A stretch of 64,000 nt of DNA from Apiotrichum sp. Y4204 (Eukaryota > Basidiomycota > Tremellomycetes > Trichosporonales > Trichosporonaceae): assembly GCA_025531455.1 (NCBI GenBank), contig JAMYHL010000008.1, positions 186,001-250,000 of the forward strand, written 5' to 3'. Below the pieces are notes generated by a model. That model did no database searches and was not told the DNA's origin. It saw only the letters and a list, made by a program, of their open reading frames with translations. This document shows, in pieces, positions 33,681 to 43,693 of the stretch. Position 1 is the stretch's first letter. Each line of letters opens with the position of its first letter. The position numbers and the translations under genes are program-made.

Positions 33681-33696
33681 GATCGGAACTCCGATC
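33681..33696. promoter_or_regulatory. Palindrome GATCGGAACTCCGATC upstream of the Gfo/Idh gene
   Basis: Perfect inverted repeat of GATCGGA around a 2-nt centre. Inverted CGG triplets are typical targets of Zn2Cys6 dimers. Located 230 nt upstream of the Gfo/Idh start. Confidence 0.4.
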
Positions 33697-33780
33697 ATTA
33701 TGCCCATTGCTGTCTCCGGATCTCCGGACGTCGCTAAGCGAATCTCGGCATTGGACATCGGCAGTCGGCAACTTGGCAGG

Positions 33781-33792
33781 GTCGGACATAAT
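33781..33792. promoter_or_regulatory. Cluster motif site 1 (GTCGGACATAAT)
   Basis: 330 nt upstream of the Gfo/Idh start (33451, minus strand) and downstream of the regulator gene. Same core as the sites at 37501, 41732, 43258, 43388 and 43510. Confidence 0.5.
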
Positions 33793-34069
33793 CCACTCCC
33801 TAAACATTTACGTCCGAATGGCGAAGTTGAGTACAAAAGAAGCGTAGAGTGCATGCAGAAAGTCCGGGACGGACGTACTGGGAGTCGATACGGTTTGCAT
33901 GAGATGCAATAACCTATCGTTACAGCCTCTCTCCCGGCGATATCAGTTAGACCTTTGTGCTCCGCCCGGACGGGGTCGGCCTTCTCCGTCACCTCACGTC
34001 TACAGTAGCCATACAAATGCAAGTACAATACTCGGCACAGCAGAGCTACATTTTACATCCCCACAGGGT

Positions 34070-37000
34070 CTACTGCATTTGCACGCTATCATTATTCCAC
34101 CACCCTGTTCCATTGGTGACAAATGGCTGCGATGCGATCAGTCCTCTATTCGAACACGTCCAGAACTCACATTCGGCTGCTCAAGCTGGACATACGGCAC
34201 AGCGAAGATGTCCTGAACGAGCATCGGGTCCCAGAAGTCTTGTAACTAATGGAGTTAGCCTGGCTGTCAAGCAGTTTCTTACAAGATCGTTCATCGATTC
34301 CGGAGTTTCCAAGCTTGGAGGAACAAATGGTTCTGGGAGCAACTGGGCCGCGACAGCGGGAATACTCTCTTGGCTGCCAGGTGTACCCTTTTCGTGGACA
34401 GCGTGGCTGCGAGTGGCGGGATGAGTTGTGCCGATTGTACGAATGGTCGTCTGCTCCTGCCCTGCACGCTCAATAAGCCTGGTACGCCAGCCCAATAGCT
34501 CCACGTCCTCGCCGTCTTCACCATCACTACTCTCCCGCTGAGCCCGAGGATACTGGTCGCCCGCCCTGGTCGCTGTGGAGATCTTGGTTGCGACCCTGGA
34601 ACGGAGTTTCATCAGCCACTGTAGATTTCGATGGTAGCGAGGCGTAGCTGCACCAAGCTGAATGAGCGACGTGAATAGACCGATTGCAACATCGATTTGA
34701 GTGAGGACGAGAGTAGCTAAAGGATTGCGCGCGTCGCGGAATACCAGTGTGCTGAGACAAAGAACTGAGCCAAATACGTGGTACTTGGGCGAAATTAGCT
34801 ATTCTTCCCCATCGATTGAGGCGTCACTTACCCAACAGTTCCACTGCCTTGTGCTAACGGCAGGAAAACGGGAATGGATGTCGCGTACGAGGCTGATCAA
34901 TGTCTGGTCATATCAGCGTTGCAACTGGCAGTTACCTACGACGCAGCGTTCGATCACGGTTAGATACGACAGTGCATATGGGGATTCGACTGGATCGTGG
35001 TTGTGATTGTAGAGGGCCTTGGCGTAGTACGGTCGGTGAAGATTGATCACAGTCTCGCAAATGTTCAGTGCAAGGTTCATCTGCTGGAAGCTCAGAGTCA
35101 TGGAGCGCGGTGACGGATCTGGTGAGGCGTTGATGGCGTCTTCATCTCGAGGATATCGAGAGGGCATGGAGAGCAAGGCGGCACGGCTCCGAAGGGCAAA
35201 TGGCAGGCTTCTCTCAAACTCGCAGCTGACACTGTAAGCGCACAAGCTGCTGATCTCTGGGACATACAGTCTAAAGTCGAGGTCCACAACGTCCGAGTAT
35301 GGAGGCTTGCGAACCTTCATAGCCATATTAAGAATCCTGACATCAGTTCAGCGAGCCTCTCCGCGATAGACGTTTTGCGCTTACTCTGAGGAGAGCTGGG
35401 AAAGCTGATATCTTAAGATAGTGTAGTTTTTCTCTCCTTTGTCATTTAGTGACGGTTCGGCGGGAAACTCTGTGTCACAATGTTCTGGATTGATTGCCGC
35501 CCTGTAAACTGGTTAGTGAGGCCGGACTGGGACTCACGGTCTGGAGAAGCAATGTGCTTGAAATGTATCTTGGGCCTGAACTTCCCAAAAGACCTTGCGC
35601 CTCTCCTCAACCACATCGCTCGGGAGATTCCAACGGCTCCCATCACGGTGCATGCCCATCTGCAATGGGGTTAACGGACATCAAGGGGACGTGGCACTCA
35701 CTGCCTGAACTTGGCGCATAACCAGGCCCCACAGCGGCCACGCGGACTCGCCACGATGGCCCTTGTCCAGCTGGATGTGAACATGAGCCATTAAATGCTA
35801 TACAACGTCAACGGAGAAAGACAGTCAACACACCAGAGTCTGCAACCCCGCCAACATATTGTTAGACAAAAAGTCTCCCTTGACAAGAGCCCGTTCGGAG
35901 AGATGGAGCCACGCCTCTGCAGAGGGGTCGAAATGCGGTAGCTCAATGTTGAACATAGTCCCTTGAGCCATAATAATAAAGACAAGAGCAATCTCTTGGG
36001 CATTCACTGGTGGCGAGGGGGCTTCACCCTCCGATAAGGCATAAACGCGGTCAAACGTTCTCTTGAAGTACTTTTTGGGTGCGACATCGTGACTGTGACA
36101 TCAGCTTGGTGTTGAGATTGTTCTAAGTCCAGAAGAGTCATGCTCACTGCCATGCACAGTAGCGGTAGTAGGATTCCGCTAACGCCCAAGCCTCGTCTTT
36201 AGGAAGTAATTGCGCGAGGAGATCCCGGGTACTGATCCTGGCTGGAGACTCATTGAATGGGAAAGCAATTGGCCTTGCAGCCGTTTGCCCACCATGTGAG
36301 TACGTCGAAGCAGCAGGTAGTTTCGGCGATGACGGCCGAGTTGCGGGGGCGCTATCAAAGAGCTCTTGAGTCTCCGACTGTAAAGAGTAAACGGGCATCC
36401 TGGACTGCAATGTCTTATAGCTGTACGTACATCCTTGAGCCATTCACTTCCTGCTGTGGGGCCCAGGTACTCTGATCGGCCGCCTCGAGTAATGACCAGA
36501 GTTCCATAAGAACCTCCTTCGTCCTCGGCGTCAGCGTGTAAGGCCCCGCAGCTCGACACCCCATGTTGGATTGTCCGCTCGGAAGCTATCGGCTGAGTGG
36601 AAGAAGGTGAAGGCTGGCTTGACGATTGCTGGAGAGCCAATGCGCGATCAAGCAGTGCAAGGTGCATCAGCTCCCCGCGAATCTCAGGACTGTGCTGGAC
36701 ACTGGTGGTCTCTGATGCGCGATCACGAGTCGCGGCCTGTGTGGAACCCGCCGGCGAGTGCCCCGTTTCTCCCTGCACATCTTGGTGTCGCCGTGGGGTT
36801 GAGCTTTGCTCTACGTCTGCAACGTGCCGACCGGAAGATAAGGGAGGAGGCTGGGGTTGAGGAATGTCCACGGGCACAGTTGAGGCGGCAGGCCCTGTAG
36901 GGACGGGCTCGTTACTGAAGAAAGCGTCAGCACATAACAGACAGTGCTATCCAAAAACAAACCGAGTTAGGCTCCTACTCGGAGCGGTGTCCTGAGCATT

Positions 37001-37255
37001 ACACATTGTCGCTCGCTGTCGTCGCACGCAGTTTGAGCAAGGGAACACAACTCGAAGATAAGCGCTGGACGGTGTGAGGACTAACCCTGCCTATCACACT
37101 TCATCTTCAGCCTTCGGCACTCTGGGGGGCGTCAGCAAGCCATAAGAAATCTTTGTTTGGTTCCCAAACTCACCATCGCAGCTGTAGCATGGTCGTTGTT
37201 TACGCGGCTTCTTGGAAGATCGTGGACCTTGCCCTTTGTCGTGAGTGCGCTTCAT
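34070..37255 (-). CDS. Zn2Cys6 transcription factor with fungal-specific TF domain
   Basis: DNA-binding regulator, probably of the surrounding cluster. Starts MKRTHDKGQGPRSSKKPRKQ (basic). The zinc cluster is spread over three exons: CYSCDECRRLKMKCDRQ, then VVFPCSNCVRRQRATMC, giving the six Cys as CX2C-X6-C...CX2C-X8-C. A proline- and Ser-rich linker follows. The middle homology region holds NAQEIALVFIIMAQGTMFNI, ALVKGDFLSNNMLAGLQTL, LWGLVMRQVQAMGMHRDGSR and VVEERRKVFWEVQAQDTFQA, as in PF04082 proteins. Many short introns. The last exon may end at 34138 (unspliced, RIED) or, after a GTGAGT..CATCGCAG intron, at 34070 (FVTNGTGWWNNDSVQMQ); I prefer the latter. Divergent from the monooxygenase gene. 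Confidence 0.85.
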
Positions 37256-37500
37256 GATGACACTTTTCTCCGGTTGAGCCTGTATCGCGCATCACTTGTC
37301 GGACTGATTTGTCGCTAACGATGAACAGAGGAACAACAAGATACAGTAACCGTCGGAGTTTGAGACCTAATGTTGCGACGATGGAGATGATGCATCACAT
37401 TCGGAAACCCCACATCTACATTCACAAAAGTCCGATTCCAAACCGGACATCGACAAGAGATTGCCGGTTCCCCACATCTCGGCAATTTGTTTGCCTACCC

Positions 37501-37511
37501 ATTATGTCCGA
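37501..37511. promoter_or_regulatory. Cluster motif site 2 (ATTATGTCCGA), regulator/monooxygenase promoter
   Basis: Lies in the 655-nt divergent region between the Zn2Cys6 gene (37255) and the monooxygenase (37911). On the reverse strand it reads TCGGACATAAT with a CCGAGAG just before, giving CCG-N5-CGG. TCCGATTCCAAACCGGACAT at 37431-37450 is a related variant. No gene is present in this interval. Confidence 0.5.
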
Positions 37512-37910
37512 CTCTCGGTAACAAAGAGACATTGTAGAACAACGGTCGGAGTTACATAGTTGGTTGTTTGCTCTGTGCATCATCATGTCCTCCCTTCTCC
37601 ATGACACCAAGAGCTTCACGAAGTCCGGTGTAGACCCACGTGAGGCGATAATCGGCGTTCACAGCTATCAACAATCAACATCAATCTCCGACTCGTGGGG
37701 CATTGGACCTCCCAACGCACTATCTGGACAACGACAGCGAATGAATCCATCCAGAGTCAACAAGCTCACAATCGAGATGGGACCAGGAGATCAGAACAGA
37801 AAGTGTGTCAACCGCACTATGTCAACATATATCAGTGCTAGGTACCACGGAGGACCTTGCCTCATCGCCTGTCCAAATCACTATCTCTCCTTACCTAGCA
37901 ACGCACGACA

Positions 37911-39904
37911 ATGGCACCTACCGCAGTTTCGCTCGATGTGACCGACACGGTCGGGCCCGTTGACCTCGCGGCGCTCAAAGCCAAGGCAGCTGAGGCCAAG
38001 CCTGTCGCGGACGACTTCATGTACGAGTTCAAATACAACGCCAGTCTCCCCACCACCGATGTCCTCGATATCGAAGTCCCCGCCGACGCAGATGCACAGA
38101 AGGCGGCAGAGGGTCTCGTGGACAGCATTGCGCAGGCCATGGGCGTCGGCGACGCCCAGGCCTTTGTAGACCTTTTCCTTGAGCAAGGTGAGCATTGAAT
38201 GGGAAGTGTTTGAACACTTCGCTGACAGCCAGGCGTCTGGCGTGACAAGCTCACATACACCTGGGACTACCGCACCTTCAACTTCAAATCGGCCATTCTG
38301 AAGGCTGCCAAGGACTTGTTTCCAGCCACCAAGGCCTCCAACTTCGGCTTCCTTTCCCCCGGTCCCACTATCCACCGTCCCTACAAGGACTACTCCTACC
38401 TGCAGTTCATCGTGTCTTTCGAGACTCAGCTCACTCACTCATCGGCTGTGGTGAATTCTATCTTCACCAAGGAAGGGTGGAAGATCTACACGATGCACAC
38501 CGTTGCCGAGTCTCTCAAGGACTTCCCTGAGGTTGCGCCCAGCGACGGCCACATGACTGGTGCGGTCAGCTGGGAGCTGCAGCGGTCGCTTGACCAAGAC
38601 CAGGCTAAGCCTGAGGTTCTCATTGTTGGTGGTGGCCAGAAGTGAGTGTGCCCCTTCCCGCACAGGATGCTGACGCTCACAGCGGCCTTGCCCTTGCGGC
38701 ACGTTGCAAGGCTTTGGGAATGAAGGCCCTTATTATCGAGCGCAGTGCAGAGGTGGGCGACGTGTGGAAGAAGCGATACGAGTACCTGTCGCTCCACTTT
38801 CCTCACTGGGCGGACGACCTACCTTACTTCACCTACCCGAAGCACTGGCCGACCTACACACCGGCCCAGAAGCAGGGCCTTTACATGGAGTGGTACGCGT
38901 CGGCCCTTGAGCTCGACATTTGGTGCGGCTCGGAGGTTGTCAAGGCGAATCAGGACGACGAAGGCAACTGGACGATTGTCGTTGACAAAGGCGGCAAGGA
39001 AAAGAGGACTCTCCACCCCAAGCAGCTGGTCATGGCAACCTCTCTTTGTGGGGTTCCCATGATCCCCCAAATCCCCGGCATGTCCGACTTCAAGGGCACC
39101 ATTCGCCACTCCAGCGTGCACGACAGCTCTCGCGACTTTGTGGGCAAGAAAGTCTGCGTAGTGGGTACTTCATCGTCCGGATTCGACACCGCGTTTGACT
39201 GCTCCCGCCGTGGCATTGACGTTACTCTTCTCCAACGCTCTCCAACATATATCATGTCCCTCACGCACTCGGTACCTCGCATCATTGGCGGCTATACTCC
39301 CGACGCCAAAGGGAACCGTCCCGACATGGAGGAGCAGGACCGCCTTTTCTTTGCGACTCCCGTTGGGCCCGGTGAGGAGCTGGCGAAGCGCGACGCCGAG
39401 CTGCGTGAGAACCTTGACCAGCCGCTTCTCGACGCTCTCAACGCCAAGGGCCTGAGGACGTGGCGTGGCCAGCGTGGCACCGGCAACTCAACTCTTGGCC
39501 AGACCCGCAATGGGGGCTTCTACTTCGATGCTGGCGCTTGCGACCACGTCATCGACGGCAGGATCAAAGTGGAGCAGGGACACATCGAGCGTTTCACGGA
39601 GGACAAGGTCATTTTCAGCGGAGGTCGTGAGCGCGAGTTTGACCTAATTGTCTTTGCTACCGGGTTTTCCAACACGATTGACTCGGTCCGCCAGACTCTG
39701 GGCGACAAGATTGCCAGCAGGGTCGGGCCTATTTGGGGCATCGACGAGGAGGGTGAAGTGCGTACTGCCTACCGCGAATCTGGTGTTCTCAACCTCTGGA
39801 TCATGGTTGGTTTCCTGCCCATGACTAGATTCCATTCCAAGCTGCTTGCTATGCGCTTTAAGACTCTCAAAGAAGGCATCTCTTCTGCTCCCTACAAGGC
39901 TTGA
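37911..39904 (+). CDS. Flavin-containing monooxygenase with N-terminal NTF2/SnoaL-like domain
   Basis: FAD- and NADPH-dependent oxygenase acting on a small molecule. Two parts: about 200 residues of an NTF2/SnoaL-like fold (VDSIAQAMGVGDAQAFVDLF, then VWRDKLTYTWDYRTFNFKSA), then a class-B monooxygenase. The FAD-binding motif VLIVGGGQNGLALAARC is split by an intron after Gln. The segment GDVWKKRYEYLSLHFPHWAD is typical of YUCCA-like enzymes, the NADPH-binding motif is VCVVGTSSSGFDTAFDC, and LIVFATGFSNTI resembles the ATGF motif near the C-terminus. Two introns, about 635 aa. This domain fusion is common in fungal monooxygenases of unknown substrate. Divergent from the Zn2Cys6 gene. Confidence 0.87.
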
Positions 39905-40408
39905 CATCGTCGTTTTATACATCAACATTAGAAATTTGGATATTGTTTCTTGCTATGAAAGTCTCGTTTTCCTTTACCAACGCAATCCGAAACCCATTAT
40001 GAGTCGTCTTGATGTTAGGTCAGCGTGCATGTGTAGTGAAGAAGCCTTCGATCAGCTTCCCATTTGACTGTCGCGAACTGAACGGTTCATAAGGCTCAGA
40101 TGGCATGGTCGACGATCTGATAGTGAGCTCCTTTTGCTTAGACTTTACGACGTTGCCTCATAACAATTGTGACACTGTCCCATCGTCAATGCTCACGAGT
40201 TGCGATTCACTTTGTAAAATATGTAAACATTTACCTTCCCGAATTGTGCGTCGCTGTGAAGCTCAGATAAGCCGCCATGAGACCTACGATGTCAAGCGAC
40301 TTGGAGACAGTCATGGGCTCGGTCGTTGTCGTCCAGAGTCAAAAGAACGCCCCAAGACCTGCATAGTGCTTCATTTCATGCATCGTGTGTATACAGAGTG
40401 ATGGCTAT
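39905..40408. other. Convergent intergenic region
   Basis: 3' flanks of the monooxygenase and the aldo-keto reductase; no gene or clear terminator seen. Confidence 0.4.
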
Positions 40409-41530
40409 CTAATTCACCGTGACAGTGTTAGCCGATCCGTACCAGTCGGCGAATCCAAGATCCCATCCGAAGAGAGGCGTGTTGATGCGCTGCGCCTTGC
40501 CCCTAGCAGCCAAGCTATCAAGTGTGGCGAGATTCTCTTCCGAGAGCTGAATAAACTGCCTGTTGCTTGAGATGCGCTCTTCAGAGACGGACTTGGGAAT
40601 GACGACGACGCCCTTGTTGACGTGGTAGCTGATAAGGACTGTGGCTGCTGAGCACTTGTTCTTCTGCGCAATCTTCTGGATGTCGGGGTCGGTCATGAGC
40701 GGCGCACCAGTCGAGCCCAGCGGGGAATACGCCTCGAGGAGAATGCCGAGTTTCTGGCAGTACTCCCGGAGATTGTGCTGGGGAAGGAATGGATGGAGCT
40801 CGACCTGGTTCACGGCCGGTACCACGGTCCACGTTTTGCGGAGCTCCTCGAGGTAGGGAACGGACCAGTTGGCGAGGCCGATGGCCTTCACCTTGCCCGA
40901 CTTGTAGAGCTCCTCCATCTGCCGCCAAGTCTTGCTCTGGTCCCAGGAGCGGTCGACGGCGCGGCTCCCATCTGGGTTGACGGGAAGGAGGTCGCTGCTT
41001 TCATTCTATAGTTGGATCAGCTTGGCATCCCACGATTTCGGCACCATCCCGCTTACAGGCACGAGGCGGACTGGCCAGTGGACAAGCTGAGGGGATGTTA
41101 GAGGCGTTATTCTCTTCTGGATCAATAGCACTTACGTAGAGGTCCAGATAGTCTACACCAAGGGCATCAAGAGTTTTCTGCAGCCCCACTGGGGCATTGG
41201 GATGATCGGTGTTCCAAAGCTTGCTGGTGATGAAGATCTCCTCTCGAGGCACCCCGCTATCTTTGATGCCTTGGCCGACCTCCTGTTCATTGCCATAGAT
41301 GCTGTCGCGTCAGCTTCCCTCACTGGGTGAGGGTCTCTACAACACTCACAGAGCGGCGTCAATGTGACGGTAGCCGTCCCGAAGAGCATAGGCCACAGCC
41401 TTGCGCACCTCTCCTGGCTCGGACTTCCACGTGCCTGGGAGTCGGTAATAGTTTGGACAAAGGACATACCGAGACCGATTGCGGGGATGGTAGCCCCAGT
41501 GTTGAGCTTGAAGTTCGGGATAGAGATCAT
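40409..41530 (-). CDS. Aldo-keto reductase
   Basis: NADPH-dependent reduction of an aldehyde or ketone (or the reverse). Starts [21 protein letters not shown]. Catalytic tetrad: Asp and Tyr in GYRHIDAAL and [11 protein letters not shown], Lys in [15 protein letters not shown], His in [14 protein letters not shown] (junction spliced). Then [55 protein letters not shown] and the NADP-binding [16 protein letters not shown]. About 310 aa, normal for the family, with several introns in the N-terminal half. Divergent from the lactonase, sharing a 273-nt promoter with two copies of the cluster motif. Confidence 0.87.
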
Positions 41531-41730
41531 GTTAAGGCATTCGGGTGGAGATGGGGAGTGGGGGCAGCTGAACAACCCAGCCCTTAAGTCCTCATCGCTG
41601 TCTGGTCTGCCTCTCTTGCCGACAGTTACAGCTGCACACAATCACAACACTCAGCGCCGACCACTCGGCGATTTCCACAAGGCTTTGATATGCTGAGTCG
41701 GACACACCCGGCAAATGACGGGCCAAGAAG

Positions 41731-41742
41731 AGTCGGACATAA
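41731..41742. promoter_or_regulatory. Cluster motif site 3 (AGTCGGACATAA), aldo-keto reductase/lactonase promoter
   Basis: Between divergent starts at 41530 and 41804. A partial second copy, GAGTCGGACACA, lies 35 nt to the left (41695-41706). Confidence 0.5.
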
Positions 41743-41803
41743 GTTTCACGGCAACATCTGTCAACAGCAACAGGTTTCATCCGTTGACCCCAGCCCGGAG
41801 ATA

Positions 41804-43136
41804 ATGTCCAGCAAGTCCAGCAGACATCTTAAAGCGCATGAACCCATACGGCTGGGAGCAGCTATCACAATGCGGTACCCACTTCTGGTCTCTGGGGATC
41901 GCCCCACCTTTACAGTCCTTGACTTTGACGATGAGGCGGGAACACTGAAAGTGCGTGCCGATTATGGCGCACCTTTCAACGCGTCGTGGGTTGAACCAGT
42001 ATCTTCAAGGGGCCATGAGGCACACCTGCTTGGTCTCTCTGAAGAAACTGAGTCTGGACTTCTTTACACCTTTGATATCCATCACGGCAAACGGGAGTTG
42101 AAGATCACTGGTGAACGGCAAACTCTCGGAGCACCAGCGCATTGTCAGTAGCTCCACCCAGCAAAGTGCTAACCATGCAGTCGTCACTCTCCGAGATGGC
42201 TCCCATATTGCTCTTGCCACTGTGCGTTCTGAATCTGATGTTCTCATTGCTCATGGACAGTACCTTGGTGGTTCTATTGGCCTCTTCCCTATTGCCACGG
42301 ATGGTACCGGCATCCACTTCCTCGATACTTTGCCGTTAGAGCTCCTTCCCGAGTTCCCGTACAGTGAGATCGGGTTCGGCCCAGTAAAGTTGCGACAGGG
42401 CCAATGTCACATCCACCAAGTTTTAGAGGACAGTCGCGGGCTGCTATACGCTCCCGACCTTGGGTCCGACCGCGTGTGGATCATCGAGCGTAACAAACTG
42501 CGACTGGACATTTGCGGCTGGCTTGCGTGTCCGCCCGGAGCGGGCCCGCGGCACGCTGTTCTAAGTCATGATGGCAAGTGTTTGTTGACGCCCTACAACT
42601 GATGGCTAGAATCGATCATGTATGTTATTGGAGAATTGTCTCACACGGTTCTTGCATTTGACATTGCCAACGCTCCGTCGCAAGGAATGAAACCCATTGC
42701 CGGTTTTGCGCCCAACATCATCCCGCCAACAGTCCAGCCCGAGCATCAGACGATGATGGACTCGGCTGAGATTGCGCTTCACCCCACCATACCCAATGTG
42801 TTGTATGTCAGCAACCGCTGGGAACGCCACATTGCCGCCCGCGAACCACAACTGAGCAACGTCCCCTCCGAGCTGCCGCCAGGTGATGCGATTGCCATCA
42901 TTCTCCTTTCCGTCGACGGGAGAGCGGTCCAGAGCGTCAAGCACGTACGGACGAATGTAGATGTCATCCGCGGGATGAGAGTTAGCGAGGATGGCAAATA
43001 CTGCGTCGTTGTTGGCCAGGAGGGAGGCGGCATTGAGGTTTACGCCATCCAGGGAGAACGCGGTGACCTTTGGTCCTTGGCAGCCTCACTCAATGAGGGC
43101 ATCGATAGTGGCATTAAGCACGCCGTCTGGTTGTGA
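41804..43136 (+). CDS. Seven-bladed beta-propeller lactonase (6-phosphogluconolactonase/carboxymuconate cyclase-like)
   Basis: Lactone hydrolase or lactonising enzyme of the PF10282 type. Blade strands include TFTVLDFDDEAGTLKVRADY, GLLYTFDIHHGKRELKITGE, FGPVKLRQGQCHIHQVLEDS, LLYAPDLGSDRVWIIERNKL and GAGPRHAVLSHDESIMYVIG. Two introns: one ends GTGCTAACCATGCAG. The second must start with GC (GCAAGT..GATGGCTAG, 42572-42607), because a GT donor would leave the frame while GC joins SHD to ESIMYVIGELSHTV. The C-terminal part has LHPTIPNVLYVSNRWERHIA and IRGMRVSEDGKYCVVVGQEG. About 420 aa. In a catabolic cluster it would open a lactone formed by the dehydrogenase or the monooxygenase; inferred. Confidence 0.82.
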
Positions 43137-43257
43137 TTAGCTTTCCCGTAGATGCAACCTGCAAGCAAGTCTGTCTCGTCCCACAAAAGCCAAAGCTGTC
43201 ACTCAATTCCGGCAGGAAGCCCGGAAGCTGTAAATCATTCTTGCGCGGTGGCAGGAG

Positions 43258-43520
43258 TTATGTCCGATTGAACATCGGTGATTTAGGTCCCGTACGTCCG
43301 GCCCGAGCTTCTGGGTGTGTTAGATCCGGTCTACATTAAATCCGGCCTTGGCACCTCGGCAAACAACCGGGATGGGCCGGCCAGAGATATGTCCGATGCC
43401 GTTGTGAACAATGTTGCAGCCGAGACAATGGGACCCCAATGAGATCTTCAGATGGCCGAGACCTTCAAAAACCATTGGCAGGAGGCGGCTGTGGAGCTCC
43501 AGTCGACTATTATGTCCGTC
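43258..43520. promoter_or_regulatory. Cluster motif sites 4-6 upstream of the MFS transporter
   Basis: TTATGTCCGA at 43258, TATGTCCGA at 43388 and TTATGTCCGTC at 43510, all in the same orientation, 174 to 436 nt upstream of the transporter start at 43694. Three copies in one promoter is the strongest concentration in the window. The interval 43137-43693 holds no gene. Confidence 0.55.
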
Positions 43521-43693
43521 GATAACCCCCCACACTTCCCCAATGTTGACATTACTCAGACGACCATTCTAGATATAATATAGACAAAGCCCGGGTGTGG
43601 AGAAGCCCCAGGTTTTCACCTCGACGCTGAACACATTCAACTCGCCTTCAAGCTACTTTCTTGCAATCGACAACCACATCGACCACAGTGAAG

